A stretch of 64,000 bases of DNA from Betaproteobacteria bacterium (GTDB lineage: Bacteria; Pseudomonadota; Gammaproteobacteria; Burkholderiales; Rhodocyclaceae). The stretch is from the NCBI GenBank assembly GCA_016720065.1, contig JADJXY010000002.1:1563001-1627000 (forward strand), in the 5' to 3' direction. Positions 43,005 to 53,200 of the stretch are shown here, piece after piece (within the stretch, counting starts at the first letter, position 1; each line of letters begins with the position of its first letter). Both the position numbers and the translations under genes were made by a program. The notes under the pieces are model-generated. The model was not told the origin of the DNA. It made no database searches and was given only the letters and a program-made list of their open reading frames with translations.

Positions 43005-44095
43005 GCGTTGCGTCGGGCGAAATCGTTCATGAAATCCACCAGCACGCGCACACCTTCCAGAGGCATGGCGTTATAGAGGGAGGCACGCATGCCGCCCACC
43101 GATTTGTGTCCTTTGAGCGAAGCCAGCCCGGCAGCCTTGCTTGTGGCGAGAAAGGCGGCATCCAGTTCCGGGCGGGCGAGGACGAAAGGTACATTCATGC
43201 GGGAACGGCAATCGATGTCCACCGGATTCTTGTAGAAACCGCCGGAATTGTCGATGCACGCGTAGAGGAGCCGCGCCTTCTCGACGTTCACCGCTTCCAT
43301 GCCCGCCAGGCCACCCTGGGCCTTGAGCCACTGGAAGACCAGTCCGGCGATGTAGATGCCGTAGGTAGGCGGCGTATTGAGCATGGAGACGTTTTCCGCC
43401 ATCACCGCGTAATCCATCACCGTCGGGATATTGGCCGGCGCCCGACCGATCAGGTCGTCACGAACGATCACCAGGGTCAGGCCCGAGGGACCGATATTCT
43501 TCTGCGCCCCGGCGTAGATCAGGCCGTACTTGGCGACATCGACCGGCCGCGACAGGATGTGGGAGGACATGTCCGCCACCAGGGGCACGCCGGTCGCTGC
43601 CAGGCGGGCATCGTGGACCTCGACGCCGTGGATGGTCTCGTTGGTGCAGAGATGCAGGTAGGCGGCCTGGGGGTCGAGGCGCACCTCCTCCGCCACCGGC
43701 AGGCGGGTGAAACCCGTGTTCTCGGTGGACGCCGCGCAGCGCACCGCCCCTTCGCCCATCACCTTCAAGGCTTCCTTGTAGGCCTTTTTGGACCAGGAGC
43801 CGGTGAGGATGTAGTCGGCGCAACGCCCCCCCAGCAGATTCATGGGGATCTGGGCGAATTGCTGGGTGGCGCCGCCCTGCAGGAAGAGCACCTTGTAATT
43901 GGCCGGAACGCCCATCAGCTCGCGCAGGTCGGCCTCGGCCTGCTCCAGGATGGACATGAATTCCTTACCCCGGTGGCTCATTTCCATGACGCTGCAACCG
44001 GCGCCGTGCCAGTCGAGCATTTCCTCCCGGGCCTGGCACAGCACCGCCTCCGGCAGTACAGCCGGACCGGCGCTGAAGTTCCAGATGCGGGCCAT
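43001..44095 (-). CDS. serC: phosphoserine aminotransferase
   Basis: 364 residues starting MARIWNFSAGPAVLPEAVLCQARE. MSHRGKEFMSILEQAEADLRELM, FLQGGATQQFAQIPMNLL, DMSSHILSRPVDVAKYGLIYAGAQKNIGPSG (PLP-Lys in AQKN) and RMNVPFVLA. It works in serine and pyridoxine synthesis. The ATG at 44093-44095 overlaps the gyrA stop (TAATG). A longer in-frame extension into gyrA is rejected. Confidence 0.96.
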   Translation of the reverse strand: MARIWNFSAGPAVLPEAVLCQAREEMLDWHGAGCSVMEMSHRGKEFMSILEQAEADLRELMGVPANYKVLFLQGGATQQFAQIPMNLLGGRCADYILTGSWSKKAYKEALKVMGEGAVRCAASTENTGFTRLPVAEEVRLDPQAAYLHLCTNETIHGVEVHDARLAATGVPLVADMSSHILSRPVDVAKYGLIYAGAQKNIGPSGLTLVIVRDDLIGRAPANIPTVMDYAVMAENVSMLNTPPTYGIYIAGLVFQWLKAQGGLAGMEAVNVEKARLLYACIDNSGGFYKNPVDIDCRSRMNVPFVLARPELDAAFLATSKAAGLASLKGHKSVGGMRASLYNAMPLEGVRVLVDFMNDFARRNA

Positions 44096-46646
44096 TACTC
44101 GATCTCCAGGTCGCCTTCCGTTTCGACAACCTTTTCCAGGCCGGCCAACTTCTCCCCCTGGTCCAGCGCAATCAGCGTCACCCCCTGGGTGGCCCGGCCC
44201 AGCTCGCGGATTTCCGCCACCCGGGTGCGGATCAGCACGCCGCCGGTGGTGATGAGCATGATCTCGTCCTCGTCGCCCACCAGCTTGGCCCCCACGATAT
44301 TGCCGTTGCGCGCGCTGGCGGCGATGGCCATGACCCCTGGGTGCCGCGGCCGGAATGACGGAAATCCCCCAACTGGGTACGCTTGCCGAAGCCATTCTCG
44401 GTGGCCACCAATACCGTCTGTTGCTCGTTGTCCGCCACCAGCAGGGAAATCACCGCCTGCTTGGCCTGCAGTTTCATGCCGCGCACGCCGCGGGCCTGAC
44501 GGCCCATGGGACGGACGTCCTCCTCGTCGAACCAGACCGCCTTGCCACCATTGGAAACGAGGACGATGTCGTTCTGCCCGTTGGTCAGCTCGGCGCCCAC
44601 CAGGTAATCGCCGTCATCCAGCGCCACGGCGATGATGCCGGCCTTGCGCGGGTTGGAGAAGTCGGAAAGCGGCGTCTTCTTGACCGTGCCCATGACGGTG
44701 GCCATGAAGATGTATTTGTCGTCGACGAATTCCTTCACCGGCAGGATGGCGTTGATCTTTTCGCCCTCCTCCAGCGGGAAGAGATTGACGATGGGCTTGC
44801 CGCGACTGGTGCGGCTGCCCTGGGGCGCCTCGTAGACCTTGAGCCAGTAGCAGCGGCCCCGGTTGGAGAAGCACAGGATGTAATCGTGGGTATTGGCCAC
44901 GAACAGATGGTCGATGAAATCCTCGTCCTTGATCGCCGCCGCCTGCTTGCCCCGGCCGCCGCGGCGCTGGGCGCGGTAGTCGGAGAGCGGCTGGGTCTTG
45001 ACGTAACCGCCGTGGGAGAGGGTCACCACCATGTCCTGGGGCGTGATGAGGTCTTCGATGCCCAGTTCCTGGGTATGCAGCACGATCTCGGAACGGCGCG
45101 CGTCGCCGAACTGGTCGCGGATGGCGGTCAGTTCCTCGACGATGATGGCGGAAATGCGCTCCGGGCGGGCCAGGATGTCGAGAAGGTCGGCGATCTTCTC
45201 CATCACCTCCTTGTACTCCGCGACGATCTTGTCCTGCTCCAGGCCGGTCAGGCGCTGCAGGCGCAGTTCCAGGATGGCTTGGGCCTGGGCATCGGAGAGG
45301 CGGTAACCCTGGGCGGAAAGGCCGTACTCCGGGGCCAGCCCCTCGGGGCGGTAGCTGTCGGCCGCGGCCCGCTGCAGCATCTCCTCCACCAGGGCGCTGC
45401 GCCAGGTACGCCCCATGAGGCCGCGCTTGGCATCGGCCGGGGTCGGCGCCGCCTTGATCAGGGCGATGATCTCGTCCACGTTGGACAGCGCCACCGCCAG
45501 GCCTTCCAGCACATGGCCGCGATCGCGCGCCTTCTTCAGTTCAAACACGGTGCGCCGCGTCAGCACCTCGCGCCGGTGGGCGAGGAAGCATTCCAGCATC
45601 TGTTTCAGGTTGAGGAGGCGCGGCTGGCCGTCCACCAGGGCCACCATGTTCATGCCGAAGGTGTCCTGGAGCTGGGTCTGCTTGTACAGGTTGTTGAGCA
45701 CCACCTCGCCGACCTCACCGCGCTTCAGTTCGATGACGATGCGCATGCCGGACTTGTCGGACTCGTCGCGGATGTCGGAGATGCCCTCGATCTTCTTCTC
45801 GTTGACCAGCTCGGCAATCTTCTCGATCAGCGACTTCTTGTTCACCTGATAGGGAATCTCGTCGACGATCAGGGCCTGGCGGTCACTCTTGCCGATGTCC
45901 TCGAAATGGGTGCGGGCGCGCATGACGACGCGGCCGCGGCCGGTCATGTAGCCTTCGCGCACGCCCATCACGCCGTAGATGATGCCGGCGGTGGGGAAAT
46001 CCGGCGCCGGGATGTGCTCGATCAACTCCTCGATGCTCATAGCCGGGTTGGCCAGCAGGGCCAGACAGGCGGAAATCACCTCGTTCAGGTTGTGGGGCGG
46101 AATGTTGGTCGCCATGCCCACCGCGATGCCGGCGGAACCATTGATCAGCAGGTTGGGGATGCGGGCGGGGAGGATCAGGGGCTCGTTTTCCGAACCGTCG
46201 TAGTTGGGGCCGAAATCGACGGTTTCCTTGTCGATGTCCTCCAGCAACTGGTGGCCGATCCTGGCCATGCGTACTTCGGTGTAACGCATGGCGGCGGCGT
46301 TGTCGCCATCCACCGAGCCGAAGTTGCCCTGGCCGTCCACCAGCATGTAGCGCAGGGAAAAATGCTGCGCCATGCGCACGATAGTGTCATAGACCGCCGT
46401 ATCGCCGTGGGGGTGATACTTACCGATCACGTCGCCGACGATACGGGCCGACTTCTTGTAGGCCTTGTTCCAGTCGTTAGAAAGCTCGTGCATGGCGAAA
46501 AGAACGCGGCGATGGACCGGTTTCAGGCCGTCCCGCACATCCGGCAGCGCCCGGCCGACGATGACGCTCATGGCGTAATCGAGGTAGGAGCGGCGCATTT
46601 CCTCTTCGAGGCTGATCGGCAGTGTTTCTTTGGCGAATTGATCCAT
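44095..46646 (-). CDS. gyrA: DNA gyrase subunit A (one missing base)
   Basis: ATPase-independent cutting subunit of gyrase. N part: SYLDYAMSVIVGRALPDVRDGLKPVHRRVLFAM, ARIVGDVIGKYHPHGDTAVYDTIVRMAQ (breakage-region Tyr is in the RYTEVRM phrase). The C-terminal beta-pinwheel has QRRGGRGKQAA (GyrA box QRRGGKG-like). At about 44338 one G is missing in CAGGGG: with it, GRGTQGVMAIAASARNGNIVGAKL continues to a stop at 44095. Total 850 residues. The quinolone-resistance region shows an Asp (HPHGDTAVYD), the usual susceptible-type sequence at that position. It starts 100 bp from the divergent amidohydrolase gene. Confidence 0.95.
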
Positions 46647-46746
46647 GTGTCTCTCGACGCGCCGTAGCCCGGCGTCGTGTTATTTGGTTGATCTGGGCGG
46701 AATTTGCTAGTTTACCACGCCCCACCCCTCAAGACAGAGGCAAGCC
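46647..46746. promoter_or_regulatory. divergent intergenic region between gyrA and the amidohydrolase gene
   Basis: This 100-bp spacer must hold promoters for both genes. On the plus strand TTGGTT, an 18-bp spacer and TAGTTT form a weak sigma-70-like candidate ahead of the amidohydrolase. I could not pick a convincing gyrA promoter by eye. Confidence 0.3.
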
Positions 46747-48096
46747 GTGACCCGAACCGTCGATCTGCTGATCGAATCCCGCTGGATCGCCCCCGTGGAA
46801 CCCGAGGGACTGCTTGAGGACCATGCCGTTGCCATCGATGCCGGAAGAATCGTCGCCGTACTGCCCGCGAGCGAAGCCCGCCGCCGCTTCCGCGCCCGGG
46901 AGCGGGTCGAACTCCCCGACCACCTGCTCATCCCGGGTCTGATCAACCTCCATACCCACGCCGCCATGAGCCTCCTGCGCGGCCTGGCGGACGACCTGCC
47001 GCTCATGGATTGGCTGGAAAAGTACATCTGGCCTGCCGAAGCCGCCTGCGTCTCGGCGGAATTCGTGGCCGCCGGAACGCGGCTGGCTTGCGCCGAAATG
47101 CTCGCTGGCGGAATCACCTGCTTCAACGACATGTATTTCTTTCCCGAAGCCGCGGGCCAGGCCGCAACGGAATTCGGGATGCGGGCGGTCCTGGGCATCA
47201 CGGCCTTCGAGTTTCCCACCGCCTACGGCAGCGATGCCGACGACTACCTGACCAAGGGACTGGCGGCCCGGGACCACTGGCGGGACCACCCACTGGTGCG
47301 GTTCTGCCTCGCGCCCCACGCGCCCTACACCGTCGCCGACCGGACCTTCGAACGCATCGCCACCCTGGCCGCCCAACTGCAGATTCCCATTCACTGTCAC
47401 GTGCACGAAACCCACGCCGAGATCGAGGACAGCCTGACCCGCTTCGGCTGCCGCCCCCTCGCCCGGCTTGCCGCCCTGGGCCTCCTCGGCCCCGGGTTCA
47501 TCGCCGTCCACGCGGTCCATCTGGCAGCCGAAGAAGTCGCCCTCCTGGCGCGCCACGGCTGCTCGGTCGCCCACTGCCCCACATCCAATCTCAAGCTGGC
47601 CAGCGGCATCGCCCCTCTCCCGGCGCTCCTCGCTGCCGGAGTCAATGTGGGTCTGGGCAGCGACGGCGCGGCAAGCAACAACCGTCTGGACCTCTTTGCC
47701 GAAATGCGCCTGGCCGCCCTCCTCGCCAAGGGGTCCAGCGGCGATGCCTCTGCCGTCCCCGCACGACAGGCCCTGGCCATGGCGACGCTCAACGGCGCTC
47801 GCGCCCTGGGCCTGGAGCGTGAGATCGGCTCCATCGCCATCGGCAAATGGGCCGACCTGTGCGCCGTGGAGCTGTCTTCCCTCAATTCCCGCCCCTGCTT
47901 CGATCCGCTCTCCCACCTGGTTTACGTCGCCGGTCGGGAGGACGTTTCCCACGTCTGGGTAGCCGGAAACTGTTGCGTATCCGGCAAACGATTGCTTTCC
48001 GTCTCGGCTGGCGAATTGGAAAATTCCGTCCGCCTATGGCAAAATAGGCTGGAAATCCGCCCAGGTTCGCAGGAAATACTGCGAGAACATCGATAA
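46747..48096 (+). CDS. mtaD: TRZ/ATZ-type amidohydrolase (MTA/SAH deaminase-like)
   Basis: 449 residues from a GTG at 46747. Metal-dependent hydrolase: LLIPGLINLHTHAAMSLLRGLADDLPLMDWL (HxH metal site), PHAPYTVAD, IHCHVHETHAEIEDS (His and catalytic Glu), FIAVHAVHLAAEEVALL, HCPTSNLKLASGIAPL, GLGSDGAASNNRLDLFAEM (metal Asp) and GKWADLCAVEL. Most close relatives deaminate 5-methylthioadenosine or S-adenosylhomocysteine, and in betaproteobacteria this gene often precedes ubiG and gph, as here. The exact substrate is inferred. Confidence 0.88.
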   Translation: MTRTVDLLIESRWIAPVEPEGLLEDHAVAIDAGRIVAVLPASEARRRFRARERVELPDHLLIPGLINLHTHAAMSLLRGLADDLPLMDWLEKYIWPAEAACVSAEFVAAGTRLACAEMLAGGITCFNDMYFFPEAAGQAATEFGMRAVLGITAFEFPTAYGSDADDYLTKGLAARDHWRDHPLVRFCLAPHAPYTVADRTFERIATLAAQLQIPIHCHVHETHAEIEDSLTRFGCRPLARLAALGLLGPGFIAVHAVHLAAEEVALLARHGCSVAHCPTSNLKLASGIAPLPALLAAGVNVGLGSDGAASNNRLDLFAEMRLAALLAKGSSGDASAVPARQALAMATLNGARALGLEREIGSIAIGKWADLCAVELSSLNSRPCFDPLSHLVYVAGREDVSHVWVAGNCCVSGKRLLSVSAGELENSVRLWQNRLEIRPGSQEILREHR

Positions 48097-48140
48097 ACCA
48101 AGGGCGGTTCGATTTTTTAAATCCTTAACGAGGGAAAACG

Positions 48141-48824
48141 ATGATCACCAAGTTCGCCAAGAAATCGGTTGTGCTGGCCCTGATTGCCGGCCTGGGCGTT
48201 GCCTCCACCCTGGCCCAGGCCCAGGAGCGCGTCTATGTCATTGACCAGCGCGACGTCGTGGCCCGCAGCGGCTTCGGCCTGTGCTGGCGCACCGGCTACT
48301 GGACCCCGGCTGCCGCCGCCAAGGACAAGGCCGGTTGCGAGTGCGACAAGGATCTGCTGCCCAAGGAAGTCTGCTCTCCCACCGCCGCCGCTCCCGCCGC
48401 CGCCGCTCCCGCGGCCGCCGGCCTGAAGCCCTCCGGCGAGAAGATCACCCTGGCCGCCGACGCCCTCTTCGACTTCGACAAGGCCGTTCTGCGCCCCGAA
48501 GGCAAAGCCAAGCTGGACGAACTGGCCTCCAAGGCCGGCGCCCTCAAGCTGGAAGTCATCCTGGCCGTGGGCCACACCGACCGCATCGGCAAGGACGCCT
48601 ACAACCAGAAGCTGTCCGAAAAGCGTGCCGCGGCCGTCAAGGAGTACCTGGTCTCCAAGGGCATCGAAGCCAATCGCGTCTACACCGAAGGCAAGGGCGA
48701 AAAGCAGCCCAAGACGGGCGACGCCTGCAAGAAGATGGGCGCCGAATCCGGCAAGAACAAGAAGCTGGTCGAGTGCCTGCAACCGGATCGCCGCGTCGAT
48801 ATCGAAATCATCGGCACCAAGTAA
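48141..48824 (+). CDS. OmpA-family outer membrane/peptidoglycan-associated protein
   Basis: 227 residues. Signal peptide MITKFAKKSVVLALIAGLGVASTLAQAQ, a short Cys-containing N domain (GFGLCWRTGYWTP, GCECDKDLLPKEVCSP), an Ala/Pro linker (TAAAPAAAAPAAAG), and a C-terminal OmpA domain with LFDFDKAVLRPEGKAKLDELA, VGHTDRIGKDAYNQKLSEKRAAAVKEYLVSKG and ECLQPDRRVDIEIIG, which binds peptidoglycan. It lacks the eight-stranded barrel of classical OmpA, so it anchors the envelope, not a porin. An AACGAGGGAAAACG ribosome-binding region precedes the ATG. Confidence 0.92.
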   Translation: MITKFAKKSVVLALIAGLGVASTLAQAQERVYVIDQRDVVARSGFGLCWRTGYWTPAAAAKDKAGCECDKDLLPKEVCSPTAAAPAAAAPAAAGLKPSGEKITLAADALFDFDKAVLRPEGKAKLDELASKAGALKLEVILAVGHTDRIGKDAYNQKLSEKRAAAVKEYLVSKGIEANRVYTEGKGEKQPKTGDACKKMGAESGKNKKLVECLQPDRRVDIEIIGTK

Positions 48825-48842
48825 TCCGCCGCCTGATGGCGC

Positions 48843-48868
48843 AAAGCCCTGCTCCGGCAGGGCTTTTT
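48843..48868 (+). terminator. rho-independent terminator after the OmpA-family gene
   Basis: AAAGCCCTGC and GCAGGGCTTT form a 10-bp stem with a TCCG loop, followed by more T residues. It separates the OmpA-family gene from ubiG, so ubiG is probably transcribed from its own start or by readthrough. Confidence 0.9.
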
Positions 48869-48911
48869 CATTTCTGCGGCCCCCCGGGGCCGCCCTACCG
48901 GGAAGTTTTCC

Positions 48912-49610
48912 ATGGCCAACGCCGACCCCGCCGAACTCGCCAAGTTCGGTGACCTCGCCCATCGCTGGTGGGATCCGAGCAGCGAATTCAAACCTCTGCA
49001 CGACATCAACCCCCTGCGTCTCGACTGGATCGACCGCAGCCTCAGCCTGGCCGGCAAGAAAGTCCTCGACGTGGGCTGCGGTGGCGGACTGCTGGCCGAA
49101 GGCATGGCCGCCCGCGGCGCCAGCGTCACCGGCATCGACCTGTCGGAGAAACCCTTGGCCGTTGCCCGCCTGCACCTGCTGGAGAGCGGCCGCCAGGTGG
49201 ACTACCGCCTTATTGCGGTGGAACAACTGGCCGACGAGATGCCGGGCCGGTTCGACGCCGTGACCTGCCTGGAAATGCTGGAACACGTGCCGGACCCGGC
49301 CAGCATCGTGGCTGCCTGCGCCCGCCTGGTCAAGCCGGGCGGCCCGGTCTATTTCTCCACCCTAAACCGCAATCCCAAGGCCTACCTGCTGGCCGTCATC
49401 GGGGCCGAATATATACTCGGCATGTTGCCCCGGGGCACCCACGATTACACCAAGTTCATCCGCCCCTCCGAGCTTGCGCGTTGGGCCAAGGCCGCGGGTC
49501 TTGAACCGGAAGAATTCGCCGGCCTCGCCTACAACCCCCTTACCCGCCGCTACTCCCTGGGCCGGGACACCGCCGTCAATTATCTGGTGCGCTGCCGCCG
49601 GGATGTTTGA
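48912..49610 (+). CDS. ubiG: ubiquinone biosynthesis O-methyltransferase
   Basis: 232 residues: MANADPAELAKFGDLAHRWWDPSSEFKPLHDINPLRLDWI, the standard UbiG opening; then VLDVGCGGGLLAEGMAARGASVTGIDLSEKPL (SAM site), FDAVTCLEMLEHVPDPASIV, YFSTLNRNPKAYLLAVIGAEYILGMLPRGTHDYTKFI and YNPLTRRYSLGRDTAVNYLV. UbiG catalyses both O-methylations of ubiquinone synthesis. Overlaps gph by 8 nt. Confidence 0.96.
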   Translation: MANADPAELAKFGDLAHRWWDPSSEFKPLHDINPLRLDWIDRSLSLAGKKVLDVGCGGGLLAEGMAARGASVTGIDLSEKPLAVARLHLLESGRQVDYRLIAVEQLADEMPGRFDAVTCLEMLEHVPDPASIVAACARLVKPGGPVYFSTLNRNPKAYLLAVIGAEYILGMLPRGTHDYTKFIRPSELARWAKAAGLEPEEFAGLAYNPLTRRYSLGRDTAVNYLVRCRRDV

Positions 49611-50259
49611 CGCCGTTCTCTTCGATCTCGACGGCACCCTGGCCGACACCGCGCCAGACCTTGCCGCGGCGCTCAACCGGGTGCGCTCGTGCCACGGGCT
49701 CGCCCCCGTCCCCCTCACGACACTGCGGCCCCACACCTCCCGGGGCGTCCGCGGGCTGCTGGAAGCCGGCATGGCGGTCGTTCCCGGCGACCCGGAGTAC
49801 GACCGGCTCGCCGGGGAATTTCTCGACCACTACGCGGCGGCCCTGTGCGTCGATACCCTGCTTTTTTCGGGAATGGACCCCATCCTGGACCGCCTGGAAG
49901 CGGAGGGCATTCCCTGGGGCATCGTCACCAACAAGCGCGCCCGCTTCACCGATCCGCTGGTCGCCGCCCTCGGCCTCGCCCACCGCGCCGGCTGCGTCGT
50001 GAGCGGCGACACGACCGCCGAGGCAAAGCCCTCGCCGCTTCCCATCCTCCACGCCTGCCGGGCGCTGGGGCGGCAGCCCCGGGCCACGCTCTACGTGGGC
50101 GACGACCGGCGCGACATCATCGCCGGCCAGGCGGCGGGGACGGCAACGGCGGCAGCGGCCTACGGCTATCTGGGCGACTCCGGTCCGCCGGAAACCTGGA
50201 ACGCCGATCACGTCGTGCGCGACACGGCCGAACTCGCAGCAGTCCTGTTCGGCCGTTAG
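49603..50259 (+). CDS. gph: phosphoglycolate phosphatase (HAD family)
   Basis: 218 residues from ATG 49603: motif I VLFDLDGTLADTAPDL (DxD), cap domain VRGLLEAGMAVVPGDPEY, motif II WGIVTNKRAR, motif III AKPSPLPILHACRALG and motif IV TLYVGDDRRDIIAGQAAG. It dephosphorylates 2-phosphoglycolate. It follows ubiG in an operon, as in many betaproteobacteria. Confidence 0.93.
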   Translation: MFDAVLFDLDGTLADTAPDLAAALNRVRSCHGLAPVPLTTLRPHTSRGVRGLLEAGMAVVPGDPEYDRLAGEFLDHYAAALCVDTLLFSGMDPILDRLEAEGIPWGIVTNKRARFTDPLVAALGLAHRAGCVVSGDTTAEAKPSPLPILHACRALGRQPRATLYVGDDRRDIIAGQAAGTATAAAAYGYLGDSGPPETWNADHVVRDTAELAAVLFGR

Positions 50260-50283
50260 CCACCCCGAACCGGAACCCCGCGT

Positions 50284-53200
50284 TCAGATCGTCGTGCCGA
50301 CCTGGAGCGCGATGTCTTCCGCCCGGGCGGGACGACCGTAGAGATACCCCTGCACGATGTCGCAGCCGGCGTCGGCCAGGAAAGCGGCCTGCTCCTTGCG
50401 CTCGACGCCTTCGGCCACCACTTCCAGGCCCAGGCTGTGCGCCAGGGCGATGATGGCCCGGGCGATGGCCTCGTCGTTGGCGTCGCGGCCGATGTCGCGC
50501 ACGAAGGAACCGTCGATCTTGAGCCGATAGACGGGCATCTGCCGCAGGGCGGCGAGGGACGAATAGCCGGTGCCGAAATCGTCCACCGCGAGATAGACCC
50601 CTTGGCGGCGCAGTCCTTCGAGGACTTCCAGGGCCGGCCCGGACTGGCGCAACAGGGCCGATTCGGTGACCTCGATTTCCAGCTCTCCGGGGTGCAGGCC
50701 CCATTCCGTGAGCAAGTCCGCCACGTCCACCACCAGTTCTTCCCGCTCGATCTGGCGCACCGAAAGGTTGACCGCCACCCGGGGCACCTCGATGCCCTGC
50801 ACGCGCCAGGCAGCCATCTGCCGACAGGCCTCGCGCAGCACCCAGGCGCCGAGTTCGACGACGAAGCCCATCTCCTCGGCGATGGCGACGAAGCGCGCCG
50901 GCGGCACGTCACCCAACTCGGCATTCTGCCAACGCACCAGAGCCTCGACGCCCACGAAACGATGGTCCTCCAGGCGATACATCGGTTGATAGACCAGATA
51001 CAGTTCGCGCCGCTCGATGGCCGTCCGCAACGCGTTTTCCAGGGTCATCCGCTCCAGGGCGCCCGCCCCTAGGGAAGGCTCGTAATACTGATAGTTATTG
51101 CGTCCCAGCTCCTTGGCCTTATACAGCGCGAGATCGGCGTGGCGCAGAAGGGTGTCGATGTCCTCGCCGTCCTTGGGGAAAAGTCCGATGCCAAGGCTGG
51201 CCGTCAGGTAGAGGTCGCGCCCCGCCACGGGGAAGGGCTGCGCGAAGATTTCCACCAGCTTGCGCGCCACCGTCGACACGCTGTAGGACGACACCTCGTT
51301 CTCCAGGACGATGATGAACTCGTCGCCGCCCACCCGGGCGATGGTGTCGCTGGCGCGTAGCTGGGCGGCCATGGCCCGGGCGGCAAGCTTGAGGATTTCG
51401 TCCCCCACCGGATGTCCCAGGGTGTCGTTGATCTGCTTGAAGCGATCCAGGTCCACGAAGATGACCGCAACCCCCTGCCGATCCCGCCGGGCGCGCTGCA
51501 AGGCGTGGTCGAGGCGGTCACGCAGCAGCACACGGTTGGGCAGGCCGGTGAGAGGATCGTGGTGGGCGAGATGGTAAAGGGCTTCCTGGGACTCCTTCAC
51601 CGCCGTGATATCGCTGAACACGGCCACGTACTGGGTGGTCCGCCCCTGGCGGTCGCGGACGGAACTGATGGTCAGCCACTCCGGGTAGATGTCGCCGCTC
51701 TTGCGCATGTTCCACAGTTCGCCCTGCCACTGGCCCGTTTCGGCCAGGGAACGCCAGAGCGCCGCGTAAAACTCCGCGTCGTGGCGCCCGGAACGCAGGA
51801 ATCTCGGGTTGCGGCCCAGGGCTTCGGCCTCGCTGTAACCCGTAATGTTGGCGAAGGCCGGATTCACCGCCACGATGGTCCCGGCCGGGTCGGTGACCAC
51901 GATGCCCTCACCGGCGGACGCGAACACGCTTGCCCACAGGCGCAGGTTGGCTTCGTTCTCGCGCCGCTCGGAAATATCGCGCACGATGGCCGAAGTCCCC
52001 GCCAGATTGCCGTCCGCGTCGTTGATGCGATAGGTCTGCAACTCCACCGGAAACTCGATGCCGTCCTTGCGTCGAAAGGTCTTTTCGTAAATGCCAGAAT
52101 GCCCGAAAACCAGGACCTCCTCGCCGATGATCTCGGCCTCGGCCTCCGCCCATTGCGCCGGGGTGATGTCCCGGTAGGTCAGCTCGGCCAGTTCCTCCGC
52201 CGAATAGCCCAGAAGACCGCGGAAGGCGGCGTTGCTTTCGATGATGCGCCCGTCGATGTCCATGCGGGCATAGCCGTCGAGCATGCTGTCGTAAAGGCTG
52301 CGGTAGCGCTCCTCGCTGCGCCGCAGCGACTCCTCGCCGGCCTTGCGCTGGGTGATGTCGCGCCCGATGCCCAGAACCCCGACCAGATTGCCGGCCAGGT
52401 CGAACATGGGCGTCTTCACCGTTTCCAGCAAGGCCTTGCGCCCGTCGCTGGCGTAGATGACCTCCTCCTCGTTGGCCCGGGGACCGCCGTGGGCGGCGGC
52501 TTCGAGATCCTTGCCGCGGAAGAAATCCGCCAGTTCCCTGGGCACGAAGTCGTAATCCGTGCGCCCCACGATATCGGCCTCGGTGGCGCCGAAAAAGCGC
52601 TCGAATTCGTGATTGCACGCCAGATAGACCCCGTCTGCATCCTTGAGCCAAACCAGATCGGGCAGGGTATTGACCAGGGTGCGCAGCAGGCGCCGCTCCC
52701 TTTCCAGTTCGACGGTGCGTCGCCGCACTTCACGGCGCGAAAGCCCGATCCAGACCACCATCAGGGCGCCAACCCCCCCTGCCGCCAACAAACCCCAGAG
52801 CAGGGACTTCTCCAGGGGTTCGAGATCGACCGGCACTTCCAGCCATTTCTGTTCCAGGCCGCGAATTTCGTCCGCCGAAAGGCGCGAAAAGCCGTTTTCC
52901 ACCAAGGCCAGGGTCGGCTGATCCCCGGGCCGCACGGCGCGGTGCAACTGCCCGGTAAATAACGAAAAGGCCACGCGGAACTGACGGTGGGCGCCGGCCC
53001 GATACAAGAGATACTCGGCCGGCGGACCATCCATGCAGAAAACCTTGACCTCACCGGCCGCCGCAGCGGCTACCAGGTGCTGATAGCTGGGAAAGACGGC
53101 CTGACGCTCGGCCCCCGTGGCCTTCAGGCGTTCGACGCAGGCGTCGCCGTCCTTGACCCCCACCACGAAGCCCCGCAGGGATTCGGCATCGACGATGCCG

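Noticed and set aside
18107..46646. Pseudogenes in the dehydratase, fcl, gmd, hisC and gyrA genes
   Set aside because: The breaks are mostly homopolymer slips, both neighbouring frames keep full conservation, and several of the genes are essential, so I annotate them as intact genes with sequence errors.
44355..46667. A 770-codon plus-strand open frame opposite gyrA
   Set aside because: GC-rich genes often leave long antisense frames open; its translation has no recognisable family and the minus strand is clearly gyrA.
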